64,000 bases of DNA from Nematopogon swammerdamellus (lineage: Eukaryota; Arthropoda; Insecta; Lepidoptera; Adelidae), in contig OX336355.1 of NCBI GenBank assembly GCA_946902875.1, forward strand, positions 13,921,347 to 13,985,346, read 5' to 3'. The notes beneath the pieces were generated by a model. It was given only the letters and a program-made list of their open reading frames with translations. It was not told the origin of the DNA and made no database searches. Each line of letters starts with the position of its first letter. The stretch's first letter is position 1. The position numbers and the translations under genes were made by a program. Positions 23,360 to 35,500 of the stretch are shown here, one piece after another.

Positions 23360-23434
23360 ACCGGATCGTCTCTTTCTAAAGCTCGACACGCATTATTTGC
23401 GGCCGGGAACTGTACTCGTAGTTAGCTGTCATCT

Positions 23435-23545
23435 AACCCAGCGGTTCCCAAATAGTGGTAAACGTACCCCCAGGGGTACGCAGCCTCAAGATAAGGGGTA
23501 CGCGTGGGCACACTTGACGGCCACGTTTACCCCTACAATCTTAAG
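23435..23545. repeat. hAT-terminus-like fragment
   Basis: The phrases CCAGCGGTTCCCAAATAGTG and GTACCCCCAGGGGTACGCAG resemble the termini and subterminal palindromes of hAT transposons. No matching opposite end was found, so it is probably a fragment. Confidence 0.45.
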
Positions 23546-23565
23546 TGTAACTTGTCAGTCAGTCA

Positions 23566-23825
23566 GTCAGTCAGCGTGTAAGCGTCCACTGCTGGGCATA
23601 CGCCTCTCCAATTTTCCTCCAGTCCTCCCGGCCTTCAGCGATACGGAACCACTGATTTCCGCCGGCGTACCTACTTGATGTCGTCGTCCCACCTGGCGGG
23701 TGGTCTTCCCACACTCCGTTTTCCTGTCCACGGCCGCCAGTATAGGACACGGTTACTCCAACGGTCATCGTCTCTTCGGCTAACGTGCCCAGCCCAAGTG
23801 TACTTGAGTCTCAGAAAACTCGCTA
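23566..23825 (-). pseudogene. LINE endonuclease-reverse transcriptase C-terminal fragment
   Basis: On the minus strand it translates to the conserved tail of insect non-LTR retrotransposon polyproteins: WAGHVSRRDDDRW, then SVGRPPARWDDDIK. After a frameshift it continues GREDWRKIGEAYAQQWT and a stop. In-frame stops and the frameshift show it is dead. It is 5'-truncated. Confidence 0.75.
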
Positions 23826-23872
23826 ACCCCTTAGCTCTCTTCAAAGCCACTGCTACAAACCAATATCTCTCA

Positions 23873-24235
23873 GCCTCTGTAGCTCAGTGGTGCGGTCGGT
23901 CGACTGTTGTTAAGCAACGCTGAGGGCGGTCAGTACTTGGATGAATGACTGCTGGAGCCTGATCGTGGTTCGGATCCCACGTTAAACTGTAGGTCCCTTC
24001 CCTTCTTACCTTACTAGGTGGTAGGGTTTATCCCGCCCGGGTTGGTACCATCGCACTGAGCGAAACGTCGGTCGAAACGGCTATGTAAATAGTTCGTGTT
24101 TTCCGTCCAGTTCAGTGTAGCCGGCACCTGAAGAGAACACTCACATGGCACATAGTTCACCCGGTGTTATGGGCTGACATCACGGATGTTGTAGGTGATG
24201 TAGCCAATCGTGTCAGTTTCCATAAAAAAAAACAA
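23873..24235 (+). mobile_element. SINE family B, near full-length
   Basis: The head CTCTGTAGCTCAGTGGTGCG with GGTCGGTCGACTGTTG, a GTGGTTCGGATCCCACG B box, the shared core and the tail ending GTCAGTTTCCATAAAAAAAA are all present. Confidence 0.83.
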
Positions 24236-24460
24236 TGCTAAACGTGGTGGTCGGTGTCGTGCTATAATTTACAAGAGTACTTGCAGCACAACACTGATTA
24301 CTCTGCTTACGCCGATTGTCGGAATACAGTGTGTGGTATGTAAGTAATGTAAGTAAGAATGGGCACCTGTCAGGCCGGCATGGCATTCGCAACCCCCGCA
24401 TACGACCGAATGTCCATGGGCACCGTAAGACACCTTAAGAGTGCCAGGGCGCCAAGTCAC
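24236..24460 (+). repeat. Family C tail joined to a LINE 3' fragment
   Basis: The first part repeats the family C tail (GCAGCACAACACTGATTACT, ACAGTGTGTGGTATG). The second part (24358-24430) translates to NGHLSGRHGIRNPR and a stop, the same motif as the minus-strand LINE end at 36378-36790. Confidence 0.6.
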
Positions 24461-25108
24461 GCTTTCAATAAAAAAAAAGGAAAGGAAAGATAAGGAGTAT
24501 ATTACTGTAAAAAGAAACTATACTAAATTTGGCAATTGTTCATTTATTAAGGTACCTACTTATTACAAATTTACATCTAAATCACATGCGAACATATTCA
24601 AACATTTTTATCTTATTGAAAAACTTACAAAAATAAACACAAACTGACAAACCATAGCAATTTTATTTGCAAATTGGAAACAACATTTTACTATACTATT
24701 AGGTATAACCCGGTTATTTAAAGCAAGGCATTCAAAATAACAACGGTTTGCAGCTGTACAGTCGGGATGGGCAATTTTTTTTTTTCAGCATATATTTTTT
24801 TTATTTGTTAATTTTTGTCTTGGAACAATTATTGCTTTATTTTCTTTAGACATCAATATTGTAAGCGAGAGGAAAAAGCAGCGCACAATTTTCAATCCCT
24901 TTCTTTAAATAACCAGATAGTACTCGGTTACGTCCACAAAACATACAGGTTTCCAGTAGGTGAAACGGGTATTTTAACAATTTCTTTTTGTTTCTAAATA
25001 AATTATATTACCACTAAATTCACATTTTTTTTAAATAATTCATGAAAGAACATATTTAACAAAGAATCAATTTCGCAATAAGAACAAAACTTGTAACTTG
25101 AAAGCATA

Positions 25109-25272
25109 GTGCATTTCCCGGGAGCAAATTATACGTGTCGAAAGAAACAATCCGATTGTAGAGCGTCGTCCCTGTCGCACAGAGACGTATGCAAGGTCGT
25201 GCGACAAGGACGACGCTCTACAACCGGATAGTCTCTTTCTAAAGCTCGACATGCATTATTTGCTACCGGGCA
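25109..25272. mobile_element. Palindromic MITE P, copy 2 (uninterrupted)
   Basis: The arms GTAGAGCGTCGTCCCTGTCG and CGACAAGGACGACGCTCTAC surround a short loop. The outer parts (CGGGAGCAAATTATACGTGTCG and CGACATGCATTATTTGCTACCGG-type) are also complementary. It shows what the copy at 22730 looked like before the SINE entered. Confidence 0.75.
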
Positions 25273-25319
25273 CTGTACCACACATGTAGGAGCAGTATGT
25301 ACTAGTAGTATGTAGTATG

Positions 25320-25700
25320 TCAGCCTCGATAGATCAGTGGTGCAGACAGTCGACTGCCGCTATTGATTGTTAAGCAACGCTGGGCCGGTCAGTACTTGGA
25401 TGGGTGACCGCACGACCGTTGGAGGCCGACCGTGGTTCGGATTCCACGTAAAACTGTAGGTCCCTTCCCTTCTTACCTTACTAGGTGGTAGGGTTCAACC
25501 AGCCCGGGTTGATACCACCGCACTGAATGAAACGTCGGTTGGAACGGCTATGTAAATAGTTTGTGTTTTCCGTCCAGTTCAGTGTAGCCGGTACGACCGA
25601 AGGGAAGTACTGACATGGCACCTAGTTTACCCGGTGTTATGAACTGACATCACGGATGTTGTAGGTGATGTAGCCAACCGTTTCCATTTCCATAAACAAA
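25320..25700 (+). mobile_element. SINE family B
   Basis: The head AGCCTCGATAGATCAGTGGT, GCCGACCGTGGTTCGGATTC box B, core and GTAGCCAACCGTTTCC tail are present. Confidence 0.82.
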
Positions 25701-26702
25701 AAACAAAAAAATGTGGCTACTAAACATACCCAATTTTAGTCTCAAACTCAAGAACACAATAATATTACAAGTTATTGGATATTCCTAATGCTAAATCAAG
25801 AATCACTGACTCATTAGCAATCAGTCGCTCAATATTAATCATGCATACATGCATACTACCTGCTTTTTTAAAGAAAGGGATTGATAATGGCGGCGTTCCT
25901 ATATGCCTCTCGCTCACACAGTATTGAAATAGAATAAAGCAATTATTGGAAGACAAAAATTTGTAAATAAAAAAATATACAATTACCTACAAAAAAAAAA
26001 ATTCCATGCCGACTGTAAAGCTATTAATCGCCGACATTGTCAATACCTTTCTTTAAATAACCAAGTTATACATAGGCACATACATAAAATAACACCTGTT
26101 TCCCAATGGGATATGCAAAGATGATGGATCAATATTAATAATATAAATTGTTATAACAGAATTCTATAAAAAGCCATTAAAAATAATAAGTAACGGTGTT
26201 GAGCAATTTGTACTGTTTATTACCCGACTGCGCAAAGCATAAAGGAGGATAATGTTTTTTTATTCATTTCATCAAACTGTGTGGGTCTAATTGTGTTGGA
26301 GCAGATGGATGAAATTCGTTCAGGCCGCTTTCAAGCAGATCATTATTCTCGATGGAACTACATAAATAAAAAAAAATAAACCTTAAATAAAACTTTTACC
26401 AGAGCAATTCCCTGCTCATTTAAAGTAAAAAAATTATATCTGACATTAAATTTTTCTCGGCGATATACTTGAATAGTTGAATATTTGTCATTTTCCATAC
26501 AAAACAATGTTCAATAATTATTGAGTTTATAAACTAAATTAATTTACATTTTCGTCTGCAAATGGGCCAGGGGACATGCTGTATTAGTAGTTTAACAGTC
26601 TTTGTACACCCTGTATCGATCTGGCAGAAAATCAAATTGACCAGAAATTTAACAGTTTACAATAACATTAACACAATGGATATTAACACATACTCTACTA
26701 TC

Positions 26703-26840
26703 CTCGTCCAGTATAGCCAGCAATCCAAAGGGAAGTCTCCTGTATGGCACCTACCTTCTCGGAGGTGATATTGGCTGGTCGGAGCATGTTCTCTGACTCC
26801 TCTGACTCCACCCACAGCGGATTACATAAATTTTTTTTTT
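26703..26840 (+). mobile_element. SINE family A, tail fragment
   Basis: Only the LINE-like tail is present: CGTCCAGTATAGCCAGCAAT, ATGGCACCTACCTTCTCGG, GTGATATTGGCTGGTCGGAG, then CCACCCACAGCGGATTACAT and a poly-T/A tract. This is a 5'-truncated retroposition. Confidence 0.75.
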
Positions 26841-27474
26841 ACAATTATGAAACTGAATACCTACAGACGGATGCACCACCAACAGAAAAAATACATTCTC
26901 TGATATTTGGAAAACACTTTATTATTTTCTATTCTATCCATCAATGGAGGGAAATTGGCAGTACTTTGTTAACTGAGATGTATTTGTATCACACCACACA
27001 GCTCTATCGCTGTGAAGTCAAAGAATTTGACTAAAATCGCTGTGACATACATAACCTATGGAAGATCCAATGAAGGTCCACAGAACCCCACAGTTTGTTG
27101 TGCAGCTAACTTCAGAGCAGCAAAGCAAATAATTTTGCATCTGTGAAATGTTATTTGAAGACATGGTGCGTAACGAGGCAATCCGCCGACGCATCAAAGT
27201 AGTCAATATTGGGCACCGGGTGGCTAAGCTCAACTGTATACACGCTGACTGACTGACACTGAAAATTTTAAGTGAAAGTAAAGACCAAATTCAACATAAA
27301 TCTCAATTAAGTTGTGATTACCAAGGTAAGCGTCCCATGCACTCCTTCCGTCCTACTTCTACGGCAAACAATACAAAGGATACTAAGGGCCACTTGCGCC
27401 AATGCACACGTTTAATCTCCATTTACCGCTAATTTTAAAATTAGTTAAACTTAACAAGTACTTAACAAGTACTG
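26841..27474. other. No gene seen
   Basis: No domain, splice signal or repeat that I recognise. Confidence 0.45.
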
Positions 27475-27718
27475 CAACTTAGTAGACCGGATTGTGAGAA
27501 ACGGATTCAAGACTGATCTCTTCGCTGTGGAAGTCGGAGCAAGAGGACTACCAGCGAAGTCGCTCTACAGTCTCTTCAAGAATCTAGGGCTCCCAAGATC
27601 GACGCTAAGCTCATATATGGAGAGAGCTTCGAAAACGTCACTGGAAGCATCCTACAGAATATGGATAGGTAGAGAGAGGGAGGTCGAGAGCGGGACTGGT
27701 GATTTCCCCGCGTCCTAG
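27475..27718 (+). pseudogene. Non-LTR retrotransposon ORF2 C-terminal fragment
   Basis: The plus strand translates to VRNGFKTDLFAVEVGARGLP, AKSLYSLFKNLGLPRSTL and LEASYRIWIGRERE and then a stop. The VEVGARG ... LGLPRST ... YRIW pattern is typical of the end of LINE ORF2. It is 5'-truncated; the region to about 27900 may be its 3' UTR. Confidence 0.62.
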
Positions 27719-28769
27719 TCAACGCAGACTAGCTGACGAGGGCTTGAAGCGAGCCGAAACGTGAAGCATGCGCGGGAAATTTAGAGTGGCCACTCGCTAG
27801 TCCCGGCCTCGATTAATACCCTCCTCTACTGCCGATGGGCCCGGATATGTTCGGTGAAGCCATCGCAAGCTTAGATCCACACCTTCCTACATTTGATAAT
27901 CATGTAAATGTACGTTGCACCAACCGAAAATGGTGTCCATTTAGCTAATTATGTTCATGTACTATTAACTCCATGTACTCCAGCTCTATCTCTGTCGTGC
28001 GCCATGCGGCAGACAAAGACAGCAAAATTTTCCAATCGCTGTCAGTCCTCCCGTAATACTTCTTTGAAACAAAACACAAAGCATCGAACAGCGCGCCCCC
28101 TTGTAATACAAACATAAAACCACCGACAGCAGTGTTGCCAAATCAGCTCTTTTAAAACAAGATTTAGCCATAAATCTTAGCCGTCAGTTCAATACATACC
28201 ACACGCTTAGAGAGGGGGACAACGGCTGTTTTTCAACAGCACGTTATAATGATCTGCTGTTTTTATATCGCAGCTGTTTTAAAGTGCTGTATCGTTAGAA
28301 TGCTGTTTTTGGTGGTGTTGGAATTTGAACCTAACGCTGTTGGAATAACTAGCATAATTGAAATAAGAGATAAATATTATATCACGGGAATACAGCAGGC
28401 AGAATTATAATATATTTCTAACGTGCCAGTCTGCTGTTTATGGTTGCTGTTTCTAACAAACAGCAGTCTAGTCTATGATATATTTCCAACGTGCGAGTCT
28501 GCTGTTTATTTAATTATTTAAAATGTAACCTTAAGTCATTGCATTAAGGGTTAAGTTACAAAATACTATAAACACTGCCCTCTATCGAGCGAGAGCTTCA
28601 AATACCTACAGGCTACAACAAATAATTTTTATTATATCAACTAGATGGCGGTACGTACGAGATAAATAGCAAAACAGCATTACAGCAAACAGCAGATGTG
28701 GTGGAATATTTCTAACGTTATAAATGCTGTAAATTTATAATATAATATGTTGCCTGCTGTATAATATAT
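27719..28769. other. No gene; CTGCTGTTT-word-rich stretch 28200-28770
   Basis: From about 28220 onward the word GCTGTTT or its variants recurs many times, and the phrase CGTGCCAGTCTGCTGTTTAT occurs twice in slightly different form (about 28420 and 28490). It may be a decayed TIR element with subterminal repeats. No coding sequence is recognised. Confidence 0.4.
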
Positions 28770-29075
28770 TCCCCACGACTACACACGCTGTATCCCGACG
28801 ATCGGGGTAAGCAAAGCAATCGGTGTTGTGCTGCAAGAACTACACCACAGCACAACACTGACCACCATGTTTAGCAAAACATTAGGACAAAATAACTATT
28901 AAGCAGCAAGTAAGCACAAAACCCCACCTGCTGCATAACTCGGTGGATGGACCGTGCCAAGGTGAGAGATGGCTAACTGTCGCTCTTTAGCACGGCATCT
29001 CGTCCTTATCCCTTAGTCGCCTTTTACGGCATGCATGAGAAGAGATGGAGTGGGGCTATTCTTTTTAAGTACCGA
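28770..29075 (-). repeat. Repeat family C, minus-strand copy
   Basis: Read on the minus strand the blocks appear in order: GCCGTAAAAGGCGACTAAGG, GATGCCGTGCTAAAGAGCGA, CTCTCACCTTGGCACGGTCC, then the tail GCAGCACAACACCGATTGCT. Confidence 0.75.
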
Positions 29076-29329
29076 CCCCACTGTATATTTTCGAACTCAT
29101 TTGGCACTATTCGCAAAGGAGGAGTTGGCAACACTGACCGACAGCGGTCGAGTACTCCAAAGGACCTTGCATCCAGAGCCGTTAATAAAAAAAAAGCGGT
29201 CGAGCGTCATTTTGACGTTCCCTAAATACAAAATTAGCGAGCTAAATGGGCATCGACGGCCATTTAACTTTAATTGCAATTAAGCTTCTACTAATTGACA
29301 CTCGGCAATGGTGCAAGACACATTTCGAC

Positions 29330-29335
29330 TTTATT
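29330..29335 (-). promoter_or_regulatory. Candidate HAT1 poly-A signal
   Basis: The minus strand reads AATAAA here, about 250 bp beyond the HAT1 stop codon. No closer AATAAA exists on that strand. Confidence 0.4.
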
Positions 29336-29583
29336 TAGTGCACTAAACTGTATTAGGTGTCTAAATGGAGTATGGTGCAAGTGGCCCTAAAATCTGCTCG
29401 ATCCAATGCTGACGTGTGGGTGGACGCTTACATTAAAAGTCTGAATTTTAAATTTAAATTTAAAAAAAGAACAACCTTCTCAAATTGTTTCATAACAACT
29501 TTGCATTAGAACTGCCTTTTTTTGGCTACTCTTTGTCAAAAAAGAATAACCAATAAAAACTGTGTTCAAACGGGCGCAGTTTG

Positions 29584-32500
29584 TCAGTAGTCCATGCGGT
29601 GTATGACGCGCCGGTACTCGTCCTCGAGCGCGCGGTACTGGCTACCGAGCCGCGCGTGTGTCTCCTCCATCTTGGAGAGCGACACGGACGCGGCCAGCTC
29701 CTCCGCGCCCAGCACTCGCTCCAGCTTCTTCATCTCTAGACGCTTCTTCTGCAACACAGAGCTGTTTATTAGAGAGTGTTTCAACTAAAAGTTCCCTTCG
29801 CCGTTATGTAGGCTCCACTGTGTCACTGTCAGTGCTTAAGTTCGTGTTGCCAGATAGTGAAGATTATATTACCTAATAATGTAATCGGTATTTACCGTAT
29901 AATAAATAGGGTAAATACCGATAATTACGGGTACTGTACACATAGCAACCCTCAACACTGTTTTAACAGATAGACAGTGGAGCCAACATAACGGCGAAGG
30001 GAACTTTTAGTTGAAACGCTCTCTAGTCACTAAGCTTTTGCTCGCGGCTTCGCTCGCATTGCCTATGTCCATCCTGAAGGTCCGTTCTAAAATGGCATGA
30101 AATGCAGGGAAGCACACTGACACGGCACCTAGTTCACCCGGTGTTATGGGCTGACATCGCGGATGTTGTAGGTGATGTAACCAACCGTGTCAGTTTCCAT
30201 AAAAATAAAAATATAAATAATTCGTCAAAACAAAATTTAAAATCAGATGAGTAATTTTCGGATTTGGTTGGCTGTATCAGAGGGGCCAGAGCACTGAATG
30301 AAACGTCGGTCGAAACGGCTTCCGTTCAGTTCAGTGTAGCCGACATGAAATGAAGGGAATCACTGACATGGCACCTAGTTCACCAAGGTGTAATGGGCTG
30401 ACATCACGGATGTAGAAGGTGATGTAGCCAACCGTGACAGGTTCCATAAGCAGGAACAGGCATGTCCTCGGAGGCGAAATTGGCCGCACCCGAGGCTCCG
30501 ATAGCGAGCACAGCTCGGGTGCAATGAATAAGGCGAAATGTACTACCGGTAGTGCAGCTTGGTAGTGCAGTGTGGAAGAAACGAATGTAATATTGAGCGA
30601 CAAATACAGCTAGAACACAAAAAGCGGTGTCGTCACCTGGAAGGGTGCGTTGAGGCGGTTCTTGACGTGCAACCGGTACGCGAGGTACTGCGAGTGGTCC
30701 GAGGTGTTTGTGTGCTTGAGCCGTAGGATCTCGTACACGCGCCGCGCCTGCTTCCTGTTCACCTTGTACTTGCTGCGCGCCTGCGACGCCATCTCCTCCG
30801 TGAACCTGATGCAATCGCACCCAGATAACACACACGCGACACAGCTTTAAATTCTGAGAGACTTCTGACAATTAATTTATTTAAAAAATCTGTCAAGTGC
30901 GAGTTTCACTCGCGCACGGAGGTTTCCGTATCTATCCGCTATCAATAATATCCGCCTATCTTTTGTCTTTCAACAACGCAATGTATAAAAGCCTGTGGCG
31001 CCATCTATTATTCAGTGGCGTGACTAATAGATTTTTCGCACGTTTGTTGTATGGATGCCCCCCTTAATTTTTTACATTTTAATTTTTTTTATTATTTGTT
31101 GTTATATCCGCCATAGTAACACATATTCTGTGAAAATTTCAACGGACTACCTATTACGGCTCAAGAGATACAGCCCTCGGACAGACGGGCGGACAGACAG
31201 ACGGCGTAGGCTTAGTAATAGGCTTCCGTACGGGATACGGAAACCTAAAAATTGTTACAATATTTTTAATTAAATTTATTTTGTTCGACCTTGCACCTCT
31301 CTCGGTGTCAGGGTCGGTCTGGGACACAAAAAGTTACCGGGTAAAATTGTCAAACAAACGGCTCATATTACTTTTTTTCACACAATACAAGAGATCACAA
31401 TAGATCTACATATTAAGGTCGCGGTGATAATAGGGTTCAGGGGCCCTAACTCTCAACTTCAAATCATACATCATACCCATTGAGCAAGTGCTGCGGCTGA
31501 AACGCGGGCAGACTCTGACAGTTGGTAGCGTCGACGTAGTCGCGGATGCGCTGGAAGTCAGGCGAGGGGTCCTCCACTGTCATATCCAGCACTTCCGGTA
31601 TTAGGCAGAAGTACTCGTTGATCGTCTGAACCAACAATTTCGTATGTGAGTTAACTTCGATACTGCAAAGAGATATTTTAGTATTCATCCAGTACCAATC
31701 GGACAATTGTCTGCCTAGTTTCGTACGAGGAATACAGGATGCTTTAATATTATGTGGGTTAGGTGATAGTGGTGCTAACCCGGCTTACACCATGTCAGAT
31801 TAACAGGAATCTAGCTTGGCTGGAAATTATGGCAGGAATCGATATTGTAATTTTTTTTTAATACACTTTATGCCAGTTATTGTGTGGCAAGGGCGGACTT
31901 ATTGCCTTGGGAAATTTCCTCCAGTCAACCCGATGGACCTACATTTTTACATGGAATCCGAACCATGGAGCAGTGGGTGAAGGTTTTTTTTTTTTGTCAG
32001 TTTTCATCTACAATCAGTCGGATGACTTTTATTAGATGTGATGTGTGAAGGTTGTCGTGAAGGCGCCACATCCATCAATGCGGCTCCCCATATGGTAGTA
32101 GGTACAGCTTCCTCAGTTTCCTCAGTTAGGTATTTCGAGAAAGACTGTCCGTTTTAGTCTGTTCACATTGCCTGTTGTATTCAGCAGGCTTGCTGCAAGT
32201 TGATTGGGGTGATGTGATAAGCGCTTGCTGTAGCTGATGTTACATTGGTAGAGTTCTTCCTTTATTGTTGGCACATCAAGGTAGTCGTGTATTTCAGCAT
32301 TTTTAGCAAACCACGGTGCGCTGACTAGAGTTCTTAGGATGATGTTTTGTGCTCTTTGAAGGATCTCCACATTTGACGTACTTGCAGTGCCGCAGAGCTC
32401 TATTCCGTACGTCCAAATTGGTTTGATTATTGCTTTGTACACTAAAAGCTTATTTTCCAGAGACAGTGCTGAGTTTCTCCCAATCAACCAGAGCATGTTT

Positions 32501-35500
32501 CTAACTTTGATATTGATTTCGTTGCGCTTTGTCCTGATGTGTTCCTTCCAAGTAAGTCTACGATCAAGGTGGAAGCCAAGGTATTTTACAGTGTCTGCAT
32601 GGGGAAGTACCTCCTTGCCTAGCCTGACCGGAGGACAGTTTCCTTGTCTGAGCGAGAAGGTGATGTGGTTGCTCTTGCTTGCACTTGCCTTTATTCTCCA
32701 CCTTCGAAGCCATTCTTTAGTTTTGTTTAGCGTAGTTTGTAGTTTGGCCGAAGCTTCTGTGATATCTGGGCTAGTGCCAATAATTGCGGTGTCGTCAGCG
32801 AAGGTAGCTGTGAGGACATTGTCAATCTTCGGTAGATCGGCAGTGTAGATGCAGTAGAACACTGGCCCAAGGACAGAGCCCTGCTGGATACTAGCTTCAC
32901 ATCCATGGAATTTAGACTCTGCGTCTCTGGCCTTTACTTGGAAGATTCTATCGGTTAGATAAGATTTAAGTAGTCCGAAGAATGAGTGTAGGAGTAAGGT
33001 TTTAATTTTGTAGAGGAGTCCTTTGTGCCAGACCTTATCAAAGGCCTGTTGGATGTCTAAGAAAGCCGCTGAGCAGAATTATTTCTTCTCCAAGGCCTGC
33101 CTAACCGTACTGCAAACTCTGTGTACCTGTTCCAATGTTGCGTGTTATCTCCTAAAGTCAAACTGGTGGTCCGGGATGAACCACCAGTGGGTGAAGGTGT
33201 GCACGTAAATTTTTAAAATCAGAAAAAACTCATTGGTGCACGCCGGTCGGATTTGTACCTCGGACCTCTCGCAAGAGAAGCGGACGCCCTGACCACTCGG
33301 CCACCCGCCACCCGATATTAGAGGTTATAAATAGAGAAAACTGAGAAATACGACTGTGAAGCAATGAAGAAAATGTTGACCCTTAATCAAAACACTCACC
33401 TGCGTAGTCACTCTCTGAAACTAAACAAAACAGAGCACAAGACCAACACTCGCGAGCACTTCACAACAAACTGAGTTGTCGAAGATTGCAACCAACTTCC
33501 GGGAGACATTATCAGTGCAAACAACGTAAACCAATTTAAAAACCGTTCGGACACTCATCTAAATAAGATAAAAAAGTATCTAAGTGAACAAAAACCAATA
33601 AGTGAACAAAAAAAACAAAAACAAAAAAAAACTAAAAATTATAACTACACCAATTAACTATGATCCATTGATCCCCATGGTGGATGAATATTTTTATTTA
33701 TAGATAGGTTTACTTTACTTTATAAGTAGGTTTACTTTACGTTATATATAGGTAGGTTTACTTTACTTTTATATAAAATAAATAAATAGACCTGGACCAG
33801 GTTGGCGCATATGCCCATCTTGCGGAAGGGCGGCAGCACGAGCACCTGGGAGATACGCGGCCGCACGTTGTGCGGATACGCGTAGTAGCGGTACACGGTC
33901 GCGTAGCCAGCCACCGCGTAGCGTGTCCCACCCTCGCTGCTCGTGTACTTCTCATATCTACAAAACACAAATTTTATTAATAATTCCACTTGGGTTAGGT
34001 TAGGTTAGGTTAGGTTAGATAGACTTCAGGCAGATACACTACTCCTGAAAGCAATGTTTGGCGAAGGCTCTTTACAAAAGAACTCTCAGCAAAATTGTTA
34101 ATCTTGCTCTCAAGCTGTGTTTTCGATAGACTGTATGCGATGTTATTGTGGCTAGTCACTAAAACACTTGCAGCAATATGTAGTATGTATGAAAAAAATA
34201 TATACCCTGCGAAGTTTCTTGTCGGTCCTTCTTCGTGGGTGTAATCGAACCGGATAGAACAAATTGTGACAAGTCCGAGTGCAGTCTAACTGCCATATGA
34301 ATGAGCAATAAACAATACAATACAATGCAATGTTCCAAAGCTTAGCTTCAAAAGAAGTATTGGGAAATAACAAATAAGTCATTGGTGAAAACTGAATCTA
34401 AATAGACCAAAGTATTTTCTCCACTTACAAACAGCAGAGAGACTCAGCACCCTTTTGTTGTTGACATTGGGCTTTTGAGAACCCATCGGTTTTCTAAATT
34501 GTTTCTTTGTCGCACCGCTAGAGTGTGGAACTGTCTTCCGGCGAGTGTATTTCCTGAATCCTTTAACCTGGGTGTCTTCAAGCGTCGTATTAACAGGCTA
34601 GACATCCTAGCAGCAACAGTCCGCAAATCTGCTGGCATGGCACCTAACTGAGCGTGGTTTCGCGAGGAGAGGTGATTTTGGCTCTGTCGACTGCACCATT
34701 GGTCCCTCGGCACAGCCACCCATGCTGACTTACATAAAAAAAACGAGAACAGACAGCAGCAGATGGTTGCATTTTAACTGCATTTATCAACAAGGTCGCG
34801 ACACTCACACAACGAAGTAAGCCCACTGGTCGTCGTCCACATCGATGAAGCATGCTGCGTCCACGTACCACAGCAGGAAGGTCTGCAGGCGCGCGTGGTA
34901 CGCCAGCCAGCCGGGCGTCGCAGCCTCGCAGTAGTACACCTCTAGAGTACGCCGCTCGTCCTCTTCTGGCGCACACAAATATACAACAATGAAGCGATTA
35001 CGTTTGGGGTTGTGTAGAAATATCTGAACAACATATGTATTAATGTAATAAACGCTGATAAATTTGTTTTTAAGAAAATTTTCACCCTGCTTTACATAGT
35101 CCTTGCGGGATAGAAGGATTATGCTTTGATTCTGCTAATCTTAAAATTATCTGATGGAAAGGTATAATTTTTTCTTCTTCATCAGTGTGTTAATCCTATG
35201 ATTAGCGGAACCTACTATAAGCTAATCTTGGCCGGTATTATGGCCCGGTTTACTTAATACAGTTTCCTAATTCAGATTAGATAGAGTCAAAAAAAAAACA
35301 ATCAAAACTACTAAAGAACAATTTAGAGACACCTTATACGATGCCAGTAAATAAATAAATAAAAATTATCACAGCAAGGGGTGAAGGAGTACAGAATCTT
35401 GCAGTAAGGAGTGAAGTTGTGCTCGCGGGAAAGTGAGCGCAGGAAGAACAAACAAGAGCGACAGCAATACGCACCAGAGAGAGGTGAAGGAGTACAGAAT

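Larger units (their letters stand above)
22730..23412. mobile_element. Palindromic MITE P, copy 1, split by a SINE
   Basis: The ends CAGTTCCCGGCAGATTGCG and GCGGCCGGGAACTG are inverted repeats flanked by TA (22728-22729, 23413-23414). Internal arms GTAGAGCGTCGTCCCTGTCG and CGACAGGGATGGCGCTCTAC are nearly adjacent, so the empty element is almost fully palindromic (about 160 bp). The SINE at 22837-23359 interrupts it. A second, uninterrupted copy is at about 25109-25272. Confidence 0.8.
24710..26070. repeat. Region bounded by long inverted repeats
   Basis: The left arm (about 24710-24870, with ATTATTGCTTTATTTTCTTT and GTAAGCGAGAGG) has an inverted counterpart at about 25895-26068 (CCTCTCGCTCACACAGTATT, AGAATAAAGCAATTATTGG). 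This suggests a TIR transposon of about 1.35 kb into which a second MITE P and a family B SINE were inserted. The ends are too diverged to fix the target duplication. Confidence 0.45.

Noticed and set aside
33992..34018. Telomere or telomere-fusion site
   Set aside because: Only five TTAGG units inside an intron of an intact gene; short interstitial runs are common.
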